From Bryoerythrophyllum caledonicum (taxonomy: Eukaryota > Streptophyta > Bryopsida > Pottiales > Pottiaceae), in assembly GCA_963971425.1 (NCBI GenBank), contig OZ020525.1:16312187-16376186 (forward strand): DNA of 64,000 nucleotides. The letters are read 5' to 3'. This document shows, piece after piece, positions 30,411 to 42,299 of this stretch. Position 1 is the first letter of the stretch. Every line of letters starts with the position of its first letter. Made by a program: the position numbers and the translations under genes. The notes beneath the pieces were generated by a model. It made no database searches and was not told the DNA's origin. It worked only from the letters and a program-made list of their open reading frames with translations.

Positions 30411-32543
30411 ATGGCTCCACCGACGAAGCTCGATGAGGCGGCTTTCTGCAATGGATCAGTCGGTGCGGATCCCCTCAACTGGGCCAAGACAGCGGCGGCC
30501 ATGGAAGGCAACCATTTGGACGAGATCAAGCGCATGGTGGCGACATACTTCGACTCCGACGAGGTCGCGATCGAGGGCGTGAACCTGACCGTGGGCCAAG
30601 TGACCGCCATAGCGCGCAGGCCGGAGGTCCAGGTCGTGCTGGACGCGGCCAATGCGAAGGCGAGGGTGGACGAGTCGTCCAACTGGGTGCTCAGCAAGAT
30701 CATGAGCGGCGGGGACATCTACGGCGTCACCACGGGGTTCGGCGCCACGTCGCACCGCCGCACGCAGCAGGGCGTGGAGCTCCAGCGCGAGCTCATCCGC
30801 TTCCTGAACGCGGGCGTGCTCGTGAAGGGCCACTCGCTGCCGGCCGAGACCGCCCGCGCCGCAATGCTGGTGCGCACCAACACGCTGATGCAGGGCTACT
30901 CGGGCATCCGGTGGGAGATTCTCGCGGCCATGGAGAAGCTCCTGAACGCGCACGTCACGCCCAAGCTGCCGCTGCGCGGGACCGTGACGGCGTCCGGCGA
31001 CTTGGTGCCCTTGTCGTACATCGCCGGGCTGCTCACCGCGCGCCCGAACTCCGTCGCCATCACGGAGGACGGACGTGAGGTGTCCGCCCTGGAGGGCTTG
31101 CGCATCGCCGGCGTCGAGAAGCCGTTCGAGCTGCAGCCCAAGGAAGGGCTGGCGCTCGTGAACGGCACCGCGGTGGGGTCTGCGCTGGCGTCCACCGTCT
31201 GCTTCGACGCGAATCTGCTCGCGCTCCTCGCCGAGGTTCTGTCCGCGCTCTTCTGCGAGGTGATGCAGGGGAAGCCGGAGTTCGCTGATCCGTTGACGCA
31301 CAAGCTGAAGCATCACCCCGGGCAGATGGAGGCCGCGGCCGTGATGGAGTGGCTCTTGGATGGGAGCGATTTCATGAAGGCCGCCGCCAAGGTGAACGAG
31401 ACCGATCCTTTGAAGAAGCCGAAGCAGGACCGGTACGCGCTGCGCACGTCCCCGCAGTGGCTCGGGCCGCAGGTCGAAGTGGTGCGTGCTGCCACCCACG
31501 CCATCGAGCGCGAGATCAACTCCGTGAACGACAACCCCATCATCGACGCCGCGCGAGGCATTGCGCTCCACGGCGGCAACTTCCAAGGGACACCCATCGG
31601 GGTCTCCATGGACAACCTGCGGCTCGCGGTGGCGGCCATCGGCAAGCTCATGTTCGCGCAGTTCAGCGAGCTCGTGAACGACTACTACAACAACGGCTTG
31701 CCCTCCAACCTCTCCGGGGGCCCCAACCCCAGCCTCGACTACGGCATGAAGGGCGCCGAGATCGCGATGGCGTCGTATCTCTCCGAGCTCAACTACCTCG
31801 CCAACCCGGTCACCACGCACGTCCAGAGCGCCGAGCAGCACAACCAGGACGTGAACTCCCTGGGGCTCGTGTCCGCGCGCAAAACCGAGGAGGCCGTGGA
31901 GATTCTCAAGCTCATGAGCTCGTCGTTCCTGGTGGCGCTCTGCCAGGCCATCGACCTCCGCCATGTGGAGGAAACCATGCAGGCGGCCGTGAAGCAGGTC
32001 GTCTCGCAAGCAGCCAAGAAGACGCTGTTCATGAGCAAGGACGGCACGCTCCTCCCCTCGCGCTTCTGCGAGAAGGACCTCCTGCTCGTCGTCGAGCGCC
32101 AGCCCGTCTTCTCCTACATCGACGACGCCGCCAGCGAATCCTACCCCTTGATGGAGAAGCTGCGCGCGGCGCTCATCTCCCACGCGCTCAAGCTAGTCAA
32201 CAAGGACGCCTCCAGCTCTGTGTTCGCCCAGATCCCCGTCTTCGAAGCTGAGGTGCAGGAGCGGCTGCCCATCGTGGTGCCGATCGTCCGAGAAGCGTAT
32301 GACAACAAGGGATTGTCTTCCGTCGCCAACAGGATCCACAGCTGCAGAACGTATCCATTGTATGAATTCGTGCGGGGCGAGCTCGGGACGCAGCTCCTGT
32401 CTGGGCTGCGGACCGTGTCGCCCGGAACCGAGATCCAGAAGGTGTTCGAGGCCATGTCCGAGGGCAAGCTCATCCGCCCTCTTCTCCGATGCGTGCAGGG
32501 ATGGAACGGCGCCCCCGGACCTTTCCCAGCTCAACAACAGTGA
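30411..32543 (+). CDS. PAL: Phenylalanine ammonia-lyase, single exon
   Basis: A complete 710-residue enzyme converting phenylalanine to trans-cinnamate, the entry to phenylpropanoids, in the cytosol. The MIO prosthetic group forms from Ala-Ser-Gly at 194-196 ([18 protein letters not shown]). Catalytic Tyr is at 104 in [11 protein letters not shown]. The selectivity pair is Phe131-Leu132 (ELIRFLNAG), as in Phe-specific enzymes and unlike the His of Tyr-specific ones. Other family blocks are [43 protein letters not shown] and the shielding-domain end [13 protein letters not shown]. Angiosperm PALs usually have one intron; this has none. GC content is very high compared with flanking DNA. The large minus-strand frame inside it is a shadow. 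Confidence 0.97.
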   Translation: MAPPTKLDEAAFCNGSVGADPLNWAKTAAAMEGNHLDEIKRMVATYFDSDEVAIEGVNLTVGQVTAIARRPEVQVVLDAANAKARVDESSNWVLSKIMSGGDIYGVTTGFGATSHRRTQQGVELQRELIRFLNAGVLVKGHSLPAETARAAMLVRTNTLMQGYSGIRWEILAAMEKLLNAHVTPKLPLRGTVTASGDLVPLSYIAGLLTARPNSVAITEDGREVSALEGLRIAGVEKPFELQPKEGLALVNGTAVGSALASTVCFDANLLALLAEVLSALFCEVMQGKPEFADPLTHKLKHHPGQMEAAAVMEWLLDGSDFMKAAAKVNETDPLKKPKQDRYALRTSPQWLGPQVEVVRAATHAIEREINSVNDNPIIDAARGIALHGGNFQGTPIGVSMDNLRLAVAAIGKLMFAQFSELVNDYYNNGLPSNLSGGPNPSLDYGMKGAEIAMASYLSELNYLANPVTTHVQSAEQHNQDVNSLGLVSARKTEEAVEILKLMSSSFLVALCQAIDLRHVEETMQAAVKQVVSQAAKKTLFMSKDGTLLPSRFCEKDLLLVVERQPVFSYIDDAASESYPLMEKLRAALISHALKLVNKDASSSVFAQIPVFEAEVQERLPIVVPIVREAYDNKGLSSVANRIHSCRTYPLYEFVRGELGTQLLSGLRTVSPGTEIQKVFEAMSEGKLIRPLLRCVQGWNGAPGPFPAQQQ

Positions 32544-34552
32544 GAATTTCACTTCCCCAATTTTGATTCCAGTACAAGTAGAAACTATTCTTTGAGGCAG
32601 GCAGTCCTGTAAATAATCCATCTCAGCTGATCTCATCTTAGCATGGCACATCTCGGAGATCAACTTCTGGTTGCGAGATGACGGATTCTTCCCGCATAGG
32701 GCAAGCTCATTCTGCAATATACTGTATATTATTCTTTGAACACGACGTAACTTGTTCACAGTTTTGCTTCACAACAGCCTCCTGAGTACCATGTTGTTTG
32801 ATGAAATTTGTCTTGAGGCCCCTGATGTAAATGTAGGTGGTTATTGAAGATCAGAACTTACTAGTGGTTATGCCATGTAGGTTCAGGCCGCTAGTTCACG
32901 TGCCAAAGTAGATGAAAGAATCTGTAGACCAATGAGGTGGTCACGCACTCAGTTGTCGGCTGAGTCCTTAGATATTATCCATGTCACCGATAGTGGTGCA
33001 TGATTCCCGTTGCTCCTCTCACGTGCTCATGTATTGTCTCGTGATTCGGGGACGCAGTGGTTCGGGGACTGACGTTGTCTCGCATGAGCTTGATTGCACT
33101 CGTGGCGCGGGCATAATCGCTCCATTTGGTGGTATGGTATATTTCTGATGCTATTCAGGCTCCCTCCCTCGGGGGAGGCCCCTGCCTGATCTCCAGGTGG
33201 TGCATGAAGCAATCACAACTACACTTTACAAATAACTCCAACTCAATTACATTTTCAGAACCAGCTCCAAACATCTCCATCTCTTAAACCCTAGCAACAA
33301 GCAGGACCTTCAATTGTAGATGATTTGTGAATTATTGAGGGGGCTGATTATAATAATTAGAAGTGCGAAAAGATGTCAAAACTCATGGAGTCCTTGCCTC
33401 GTTTATCGAGTACATTTCCACAACAGCTTCTACCCTCAAACCCTGACAACAAGCACACTACCTGCAGAAGAGGAAGAGTCGGAATTGGCCACTGCAGCCC
33501 GGTCCAGAAGCCTGCGAAGGTCGACGCGAGGAGGCCGCTGCCGGCGCGGACGCGACGCAGGAGTCGTTGTGTCGCCGTCTTTGGGAGCGGCGATCCATGG
33601 CCACGAACACTGCAACAACGTCGCCATCGCAGCCCAGAATTTGGACCTTCGAAGTCGAGCTCAGCATTGTTACGATCGACTGCAGCTGAAAGTTCAGAAT
33701 CTCCTTGAAAACTCGAGAAAACAACGATTTCCAGGCACGCAATATCCTACCTCGCAAAAACCTCTGTTGTCTCTCTGTCGTCGGAGTTCTCTTGGGTAAG
33801 AAGGCGCAAAACCAACGAAGTTCGTTTCATGTATGGACGGTATTCGTCCAACGACGGTGTCGGTGTCCGCAACGCATTTCGTTGGAGAGATGGACAATAT
33901 TCGTTTGATGACGGTTTTGATGGACGCATCACATATCGTTCGTGCGGTAGCAGTTCAGTGAAATAGTTACACGAGAGGTCCCTTCATCAAACCTTTGTCA
34001 AATGCACTCAGCCCCAAGTCATCTCGACTATAATCTACATGAGTATCAGCTCCGTCACGTTGTCGAAATTCTCAATAGCTACGCTGCCGTTGAAATACCT
34101 CTCAGAGATTCTCAATTTTGGTAGGGAGAGCTTGATTGTCGCTCAGATCTCTGGAAAATATACAATTCGCAGCGTGTGAGGACTAAGTTACAAGGTCTTA
34201 GGGTTTCAGGAATCAACAGAGGCAGATTCGAGAGATCTGTTCTGCACTCTGCTCGGATTTGTTTCGCTCTTTGAAACAACAGAGGTTAATTGCTAATTAC
34301 GTGTACGGGAGGTTCTGAAGTTGAAATCGAGGTTTGATCCGCTCTCTCCGTGGATGTTTTTACATTCGTTCGTTCGCACCATCCGGATGAGTTTGCGGAG
34401 TGCTTTTGATGCGGCGTCTTGGTTTTTCTTGCGGCGCTGCTTCTTCTTGTGGTTTACGTACGTTGCAATACAGTGATTGACGTGATCCTCGTCTGATCTT
34501 CGAGCATTGTGATCCATTGCGGAGGAGTCCGATCGATCGACCAGCCGCAGCT
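32544..34552. other. Intergenic downstream of PAL
   Basis: The PAL 3' UTR is followed by about 1.9 kb with only shadow-like frames (33320-33799 and 33373-33708, +) and no recognisable domain. The last 350 bases before 34553 have the pyrimidine-rich look of a plant leader. Confidence 0.35.
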
Positions 34553-34571
34553 ATGGCGTATATCCAAGGAG
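34553..34571 (+). other. Possible isolated first coding exon
   Basis: ATGGCGTATATCCAAGGAG is followed by GTAAGT, a perfect donor, and preceded by a leader-like stretch. It would encode only MAYIQG plus one base. No downstream exon could be linked before the repeats starting at 35276, so it may be the 5' end of a gene disrupted by those insertions, or chance. Confidence 0.2.
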
Positions 34572-35275
34572 GTAAGTTAACGTGAAAAACAGCCACGCAG
34601 GCTGGAACCGGAGCGCTTCATTTTCTGTAAACTCGATCGAAACCAGGAGCCGCCGGTGTAATATTTTTTTGCGATGATTAGGGTTTCATGCGCTCTAGAG
34701 ATGGTCTGGATTCGTCGATTGCGTGTGCTCTAAAATGCTTCACATTGTAGTGCGGTGCGGAGATTTATGGTCTGGAGTGAGGGAAAGTGACGGAGTTTGA
34801 ATTATTGCAATAATTATGGTTCCATGCGCTCTGGGGATCGTCAGGATTCGTCGATTTAATGCGCATTAGTTCAAGATGTCTTCACTTTGTTGTGCCGTGC
34901 GGAATGAGGGAAAGTGATGGAGTTTGAGTTCTTGCGATACTTAGGGTTTCATGCGATCTGGATTCGACGTTTCTTTCTTTGATTGGGTGTGCAGTTGGTC
35001 CGGGATATGCCTCTTTGTTTTGTGCCGTGCGGAGGTTGATGGCGAGCGAGAGCTTTGGTTCGTGCTTGCGTAGCTGTGGACTCCGAGGTTTACGATTCTA
35101 GAGTTGGTGGTTGCGGTGAAGGTTGTTCTCTCCATCTTAGTTTGCAGACTTCATTGACCTGGTTCTCGTACGCGTTTGCAACGATTTGCATTGTGCTGGT
35201 GCGATCAAGTAACTCTGTTCTTGGAAGTGATTGGTATTGCTCTCTCGGATTCAGTTGAGGCAGTTTCACTTCTTC
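34572..35275. other. Intron-like or intergenic sequence
   Basis: Contains a locally repeated block: TAGGGTTTCATGCGCTCTAG (34679 on), TGGTTCCATGCGCTCTGGGG (34819 on) and TAGGGTTTCATGCGATCTGG (34941 on). The copies are spaced about 120-140 bp apart, each followed by similar text (GATTCGTCGAT, TTGTGCCGTGCGGA). It is a degenerate three-copy tandem array. No gene was recognised. Confidence 0.45.
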
Positions 35276-35303
35276 TAAGGTAGAGGCACCCAATTCCGAT
35301 CAC

Positions 35304-36346
35304 TTAACCCTTTAGCGCCCAGGAAGCTCGAAATGGGACTCCGGTGGTACTAAAGCTCAGTTTGCATGAAATCCATTAGGAATTAGGCTTCAAGATACGA
35401 GGTTCATATTTGCGCACACATACATGAACACTCTCCAACAATCAGATCATGATTTGGATTTATTGAACTCTTGGAAAAGCAAGGAATACAACACAAAATA
35501 CATCAAAAACAAATACAGTGAATATAGTGAATATCATGCCACATACTATAATGTATTTCTCACACATACACATTGATTTTGATCTTAATTTTGATTGAAC
35601 TTCATCTTTAAGACATTCTTCACTGATCTGTGATTGTTGATCTCTCTCCTCACACACAAAACTTCCGTTTTGATTTGTATAAGGTTGGAACATTCTTGTA
35701 TACAATCAAGTAGAAAGAAGCAAAAAAATCACCAATAATTAAGTATAAATATTTTCTTCACATATGAGATGTCAGTGCAAAGCTATCAACCTAGTGCACA
35801 TGTAAACCACTCTAATTCAAATTTAAAAAATTCTTGCAAGAATCTATTGATGGGTAAAGTAGTACACTTTCCAAATTCTAGAGTTTTTAATACCAATATA
35901 TGGTAACTTAAAACACTATAATCTATTCCATCAACCATTGGATGTTGTGCAAAATTACCCCAAAGTTCAAGTTATGGATTAAGTTCATTTTTGTAAGGTT
36001 AGATATTAACATTAGACATTGTATTTCCATCAAATCCAGTTCAAAGAAAAAAATCAGCAGAAATCATGGTTTTTCCAGAAAACACCATATTCATTATATT
36101 GGGAGATTGGGAGCCTCTCAAAATATTATATGAAGCTTAAGTCGACCTAAACATGCAAATGTTTAGTGAATTTACACAATGAAATTTTTCCTATATGTAT
36201 AATATGGGTACATATTCAACTCGAGTCGAGCTAAATGTGCACAAACAATTTCAATTGGGAAAACCATTCATACCTTTCAAAGTCTTGGAAATCTCCCAAT
36301 ATAATGAATATGGTTTTAGAAACATCCCTGGGCGGTAAAGGGTTTA
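35304..36346. mobile_element. Nested PIF/Harbinger-like element with TTA target duplication
   Basis: The core at 35307-36343 begins ACCCTTTAGCGCCCAGGA and ends TCCCTGGGCGGTAAAGGGT. TTA is duplicated at 35304-35306 and 36344-36346. The element at 6655-7198 supplies the uninterrupted version of the site (in reverse, CACTTA followed by the CAGTTGGGGACTC block). A 3-bp TTA duplication is the PIF/Harbinger signature. No transposase frame is present, so it is non-autonomous. A related element is at 41579-42291. Confidence 0.85.
36084..36314. mobile_element. AT-rich MITE, family ACCATATTCATT, copy 1
   Basis: Inverted ends ACCATATTCATTATATTGGG and its complement bound 231 bp inside the nested element at 35307-36343. 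A second copy stands alone at 39553-39879. It is the third level of nesting unless it is an original part of the Harbinger-like element. A convincing target duplication was not found. Confidence 0.65.
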
Positions 36347-36831
36347 GTCAGTTGGGGACTCGAATGACATTGTATGTCAAAAACATTTATGTAGAAAGAT
36401 GCGGAATTAGGAATGAAACTCAACAAAAAAATTTCAAATTTAACCTCAAAGATTTGGAATTGATATAGAATTTAAAAGCCCAAAAACCACCGGAGTCCAT
36501 AATCAAACCATACGGTAAGTGAGATTTGATGCCCTCCTTTGCCCAATGCCAAGAAGTGATAGTTAGTAAAAGAGAGAAGACATGCCATGGATAACCAACT
36601 CATGGAGGTACTCAATGCCGATTGGCCTTGTTGGACTTTTGAGGCAAGGCATTGATGAAAGCTCCATTGAGGTATAGCAACCCAAAATTGCACACTTCAT
36701 GATCCAATGGTGATAATGGCTAGGGTTTTCACATTTTGACTTATCGGTTTTGGGTCGCTTCACGTACCATTTCATGCATACTCTACTAATTGGAATTGGG
36801 TGGCCGATTGGAATTGGGTGCCTCTACCTTA

Positions 36832-39552
36832 TTGTCTTTTCTTTCTAGTTTGATTTAGGGTGTTTTCTTTTTTGTCTCAATTCTAGTGCTGTAGTTGAGG
36901 GTCATCTTGTTCAACTTCATTTCATTTATTGTTCTTGCTTCTAGACTGTTTGAGCATGTGTATGCTTGAATGTTTTTGTAAAATTGTGGTCTCAATTCTG
37001 TGTTGTTTAGAATGTGTGAGTTATTTTTCATTAACTTGTTTTTAATTTCTGTTAATGTTGCTACAATAACTTGGCATTTGCATGTTTAAATTGAGTTTGA
37101 ATCCTGCCTATTTAGTTATTGATATTTTAGTTCAGGCTTCTGATTTAGACTTTGCATGAGGGTGATGTGTTTGGAAAATTCCTCTGCTATTCTTTTCCTT
37201 TTCGTTATGCACTTTTCCATTATACACTTTTTTTACACACTTTCTTGTAAAGGACTTTTCCTTTATGCACTTTTATCTTATAAAGGTCCTCACAATTTTA
37301 TTTCTTGTTGTAGAGACCTAGATTTAGGGTTGTTGGAGAGCAGGTGTTGTCTTGGAATCGGTTGGGTGTCAAGGATCTATCCTCTCGGATGATGGACAAT
37401 ATTTAGAGTTTGACGATTGTCCTGAAAATTTGAATTATGAGGTTTTTGCGGAGGGAATTGGCTTGGACAATGTCATGTTCATGTTATGGAAATCTTTGTT
37501 GGAGTTAGGAGACCTCGCTATCGCCAAGGACAATGAGAATACAATTGTTTGTATGAAGAAACCTGGGCATGGGACAAAAGGCATTAAAGATTGAGCAAAA
37601 ATATCAAGAGCTTTTTTTATAAGGTCTTTCTTGATAAGGTCTTTTCTGGTAAAATCATATGCTAATCTACATGCACGTCTAATTTATAACTTGGTTAGAA
37701 AGTAGTATGTGTACATTGACAAGTTTGGTGTGTAATTGGAGATTATGTTGGCCAAGAATGGTGACGGGCTATCATCATCGTTAAATTTACAAGTGAAGGC
37801 TTTTTGAAGGAATTCTTACATGGATTGGACAATTTATCAGCAATCCCGTCCTAAGTTTCTTACTACCAGCGACGTTTTGGAAAGCATACAGTTGCGACTA
37901 ACTTATTTTTTGCACAAGGAGTATAACCAAGTGACCGTGAAGTGGCCCCCATTTGAGCATGATGTTGGCTCAGTGTCATATTCCATGTTAATTTGGCATC
38001 ATTTTTTAAAGGAGAAGAATAACAGTTAGATGGTGGATGCTCAGGAGAAGGATTGGGTTGAGTTTTGTTTGTACAACTCAAAAATAGGGTACATTGAAGA
38101 CCTAAAGTCCAAGGGTTATGTTTTGGATTTGGTTGATGAAACCACGCACACCTTCAATATTTGGAAAGAAATGGTCTCATATATAATATGTTTTCAAGCA
38201 AGACATGAATGTGGTTGCTCATATCTTCTATTTAGCCATATGTCAACAGACATCTAAGGGTGAGAATTTGCAACCTAAGGTACGGGCCCTATTGGACACG
38301 CCCGTTTTTTACTTGTTTGTCGGCATGCAAGGAAACCTACTTTCAATGACACAAGATCTAATGGTTACCCCCCTCAAATCTTCCAAGATTTAAAGCTTTT
38401 TTTCAAATACAGTTACACTTCCTCCAAAATGAATTAGAGGGCCATTTAGGTTCTATATCATCACCTCCCGGCATTCATGCTATGCCTTAGCATAATCTTC
38501 CACCTTCACAATTTCCAAGACGCAAATGAAATGAGGTAAATTACTTTTATTGTTACGTACTTTCATTACTCTTTTCTTTTCTCCACAACTTGCCAAATAC
38601 AATGTATGAATGGCTATTGCTTATTGTTGTTCTTCTATGTGGCATTTTCAGATTTAAATGACATTGAAGTGAGGAGGGTGTTCATTTTCAGACTTTTAGA
38701 AAGTGTGTTTGTTATAACCTTTTTTCCTTCAGTTAACCCCAACAAAATCTATACTTTCATAGGCAATACTTGCTAGTGTAGTAGTTATCAGCTTGTTTTA
38801 TGAACCATCTCTTGTTGCTTATTTATTCATCGATCGTCTCTAAACTAAGCTCATACAACCATTGTTGAAATTGCAATTACACAGAGTATTGCCCTTTGAA
38901 CAAATTTCATGTTCACACATATACTCACTGTCAGCTATAACCTGATCTTAAACATATAAAGTTCTCTTCAGTTGAAGTGATTTTGTTTCATGTGAGTCAA
39001 ACTCACATACTCTGTTGATGTCATAGCTCAACGACATGATCAATGACTTTTTGGTCCATCCTCTTTGTTGTCACTATCCAAGTCCTCCACCGTCAAAATG
39101 GACTCTTGTTCTACGCTCGTCATCTGCACAAGAAAATAAATTATTAGAAGCGCGATTAAACCTCCAACAACCATAAATAGAGCATCCCATGGCATTTATC
39201 CCCCACTACCTCCTCCAAGCACCTCTCATAAGGAAAGCAATCACAACTCACACTTTCCACTTAGACGTTATCCCAAATGCAACCACATGCACTTCAAACA
39301 ACCACCACGGCATGACAAAGAAATTCTCGGGCATGACACAAATCTTAAACTACAAGGAGTGGCTTTGCTATTTTTTTAGAAACAATGACTTCCAAAAATG
39401 GATTTCGGATTCGAAACCCATTTTAGGATTATTGTTTTTAAAATAACATCACAATTGCTGAATTCGTGGGAATCAAATTCAATGCATTCCCCCAATTTCA
39501 TCAACCTATTCTCCAAGTTTCGTTAACCCCTTCTTCAATTTCATCAATCAAC
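36832..39552. other. Long intergenic stretch
   Basis: AT-rich with short frames (37352-37594, 37820-38029 and 38030-38257, +) that look faintly coding (for example LGDLAIAKDNENTIVCMKK and LDLVDETTHTFNIWKEMVSY), perhaps remnants of a transposable-element gene. No domain could be named, and no complete gene is present. Confidence 0.3.
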
Positions 39553-39879
39553 ACCATATTCATTCAATTGGGAGATTGGAAGCTTGCTAAAATAATATTT
39601 GAAGCTTAAGTTGACCTAAACATACAAATGTTTAGTGAATTTGTTCAATGCAATTTGCCAAGTATCTACAATTGGGGTACATATTTAACTTGAGTTGACC
39701 TAAACATGCAAATGTTTAGTGAATTTGTTAATTGCAATTTGCCAAGTATCTACAATTGGGGTACATATTGGGATACATATTCAACTTGAGTCAACCTCAA
39801 AGTGGGCAAACAATTACTATTAGAAAAACTATTTACACCTTTCAAAGTTCAGGAAATCTCCCAATTTAATGAATATGGG
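39553..39879. mobile_element. AT-rich MITE, family ACCATATTCATT, copy 2
   Basis: Same ends as the copy at 36084 (ACCATATTCATTCAATTGGG and AATCTCCCAATTTAATGAAT). It is 327 bp long because an internal segment of about 100 bp, containing CATGCAAATGTTTAGTGAAT, is tandemly duplicated. It is flanked by runs of TTTCATCAACC-like repeats on both sides. Confidence 0.7.
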
Positions 39880-41309
39880 GATAACCCCTTCCCCTAGTTT
39901 AATCAACCCATCCCGGTAGTTTCATCAACCATTATCCAACCAACCATCCTTTGCAGTATAAAAATCCCTCTTCAACGCTCACACCCTCAGCTCCCTTGTT
40001 CTAACCCCTTAGGTAGTTGTTATTGCCTCTTGCACAATCTTACCCCATCAAATTCCGTCCACTCCAAGGATGTATCAAGGCCGCTCCAAGTGTAAATGAC
40101 CCTTGAGATAAAGAAAACACTGCAGATCGAGCTTGAATTGCGAAAATATTTGAATAGGAGAAAACTTCTAGTGAATACCCATTGTTCCAACGGGGTATGG
40201 CCAATCCTTTATGAAGTAAACACATGTAAACTAAAAATTCTTTCATTCGTTTACAGTGACAGAGATATAATCGTATTGTTCATCTTGTATTTCACAATTG
40301 CAATGAAATTGTTTGCGACTTTTGGGTGACTTAAGTTACAATCAGTGCTTAGTTTATCACATTCGAGCTCAATAGACAGCTCGTCCTTTTACATGATAGA
40401 GCGGATGAGTACCAAGTCTTTGTACAATGCTCGTGCCCGCCTAGTAGCACTCCGCCTGCTACTCGCTCGTCTCTTGCTGCACTCAAAGAAAACAGAAGTG
40501 GTAGCATTATGTTACAGATCGTATGTTAAGCCATCTTCATACTGCTACAATTTTCTTCAAAGTAAATACCTATTCATTTGATTGAAGAAGTCCTGTAGAA
40601 GCTACTTCATCCATTGCAACCCGAGACCCAAAGAAAGAAAACTTTGGATTACCTCCAAAGGCAGCTTTCAGATGAAATATGTGAAGTCAGATACGCAAAA
40701 GTAGCAGAATTATGGAACTCGAAAGTACATCGGAAAGATTATAGCAGTAGCAGTTTTGCATTACGCCATCCGTGGGCAAAAGATACTGCACTACAGCATG
40801 GATCACTTGAGTAAGCCAGAAAGTATTTATCAGTAAAGAATATCTAACCATGCCGGAATACCCAAGTACTGACATGTGAGAAGAAAAGCCGCGAGAATAA
40901 ATCTAACCTACAAACCTTCGAGCAAACTCATAAAAGATGCCTAAAGACCTCAAAACAAACTTGAAACACGTCTCCAGATAAATCGCCTGAAGGCGCCATC
41001 TCGCACCTCCATCAAACCCTAAACAATCAAAATTGAACAAAATCTTGAACTCAGAACATGGCTCATAATCCAACAACCTCTACCAACTTGAAACAACAAG
41101 AGCGCCAACCGTAGAACAAAACCTTGAACTCAAATGCTCAATCCTGGACACATGAAATGCATTGTGATGACACGCACCCTCTCCTGAGAAACCCTAAGCC
41201 TGTTGAATCATCTCGCAGCTTGACGTCGACGCGCACTCTTCCAAAAGTACGTCACGAAGTTTTCGAGTTTCGGATTCGCTCATCCTGATCTGACCTTCAC
41301 AGATGCTTA
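39880..41309. other. Intergenic, no gene recognised
   Basis: Short frames only, with no domains. A T-rich and A-rich mosaic without clear repeats. Confidence 0.3.
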
Positions 41310-41527
41310 GGAAAAAGGACTTTCGAGGCAAGGCCACCAATGAGAGCTCAATTGAGGTGGAACAACCCAAAACTGCACACATCATGACCCAATGTCGATA
41401 ATGACTGGTGTTTTCAAATTTTGAGTTATCGGTTTTGGGTCACTTCATGTACCATTTCATGCATTTGCCATTTTTATGCACCATGCCATGCATACTCTAC
41501 TGATCGGAATTGGGTGCCTCTACCTTA
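41310..41527. mobile_element. TIR element AGGTAGAGGCACCC, one-ended fragment
   Basis: The right 216 bp matches the left half of the element at 6655 in reverse (CATGCATACTCTACTGATCG, then the GGGTGCCTCTACCT end at 41525, followed by TA). The other end is missing. Confidence 0.7.
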
Positions 41528-41575
41528 ACTTATATCGTGCTCGTTGTCCAATACATACATTCAGTCTAGGGGCGT

Positions 41576-42294
41576 TTAACCCTTAAACGATGGAGCCTAT
41601 GACCGTGGCATCAATCTAAATTTCCAATCTACTGTATGCTCTAGTTTCTCATCAAATATAAGTGAATTTTTCTAATTTTAGTTTTTAGATCTAAGATCAC
41701 ATGTCTCAATTATGATACATAAATCACAGATTTTTTGGTGAAAATTTGAAATTATTGTGATTTTCTGAAGAAAAAGTGAAGAAAATTCATATTACATACA
41801 AATTATGCTAAAAAATTTGGAAACTTTCACCAAGGTGGACATTATAGTGTCAAAACTTGTGGTGTAAATGAAAATTCCGTGTTCAGGTAAAATTAGAGCC
41901 ACAGTTACAGGTCCATGTTCAAATTGCAATAACTTATTCAGTTCAAAGTATTTTTAATTTTCAAAATGGTATGGAAACTAGACATCATTAGCTTCATTTC
42001 ATTAGTTGGACTCAAATTCAAAAAATATCCTTTTGATGGATCAAATTCAGATCTAGAGCTAAAGCTAGAAGTTTCTCAAATTCATTGTATTGAGATCCAT
42101 GTCACAAACATTTTCTTCTTCAGATAAAACATGATCACATTAGTGAGGCCAGTTTCATCATCATCGAATACTTACACATTCAATGAACTCTCCCCCAAAA
42201 AAAACCAGATGGAAAACGGTTGTTTACATTGATTATCATCCGACAATGTCATCCGAGAAGCCAATTTCTGGCTCCTCCGGCCTTTAAGGGTTAA
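41576..42294. mobile_element. Second Harbinger-like element, ends ACCCTTAAA
   Basis: The core at 41579-42291 (713 bp) begins ACCCTTAAACGATGGAGCC and ends GGCTCCTCCGGCCTTTAAGGGT. TTA precedes and TAA follows. The ends are related to those of the nested element at 35307. It is AT-rich inside and non-coding. It borders the Copia remnant and may have inserted into it. Confidence 0.6.
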
Positions 42295-42299
42295 GTATC

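Larger units (their letters stand above)
35276..36831. mobile_element. TA-flanked TIR element AGGTAGAGGCACCC, copy 2, with nested insertion
   Basis: The ends at 35278 and 36829 are the same 25-bp inverted repeats as in the element at 6655-7198, with TA at 35276-35277 and 36830-36831. Its right part (36347-36829) aligns in reverse to most of that element, but a 1,037-bp insertion lies near the left end. Without the insertion its size is close to the 544-bp copy. Confidence 0.85.

Noticed and set aside
30456..32183. 575-codon open frame on the minus strand within PAL
   Set aside because: It is antisense to a clear PAL gene. High GC and codon bias keep this frame free of stops, and its translation is rich in Arg, His and Gly without any domain.
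37352..38257. A spliced gene made of short frames at 37.3-38.3 kb
   Set aside because: The frames are coding-like in places but lack consistent splice borders and any family motif.
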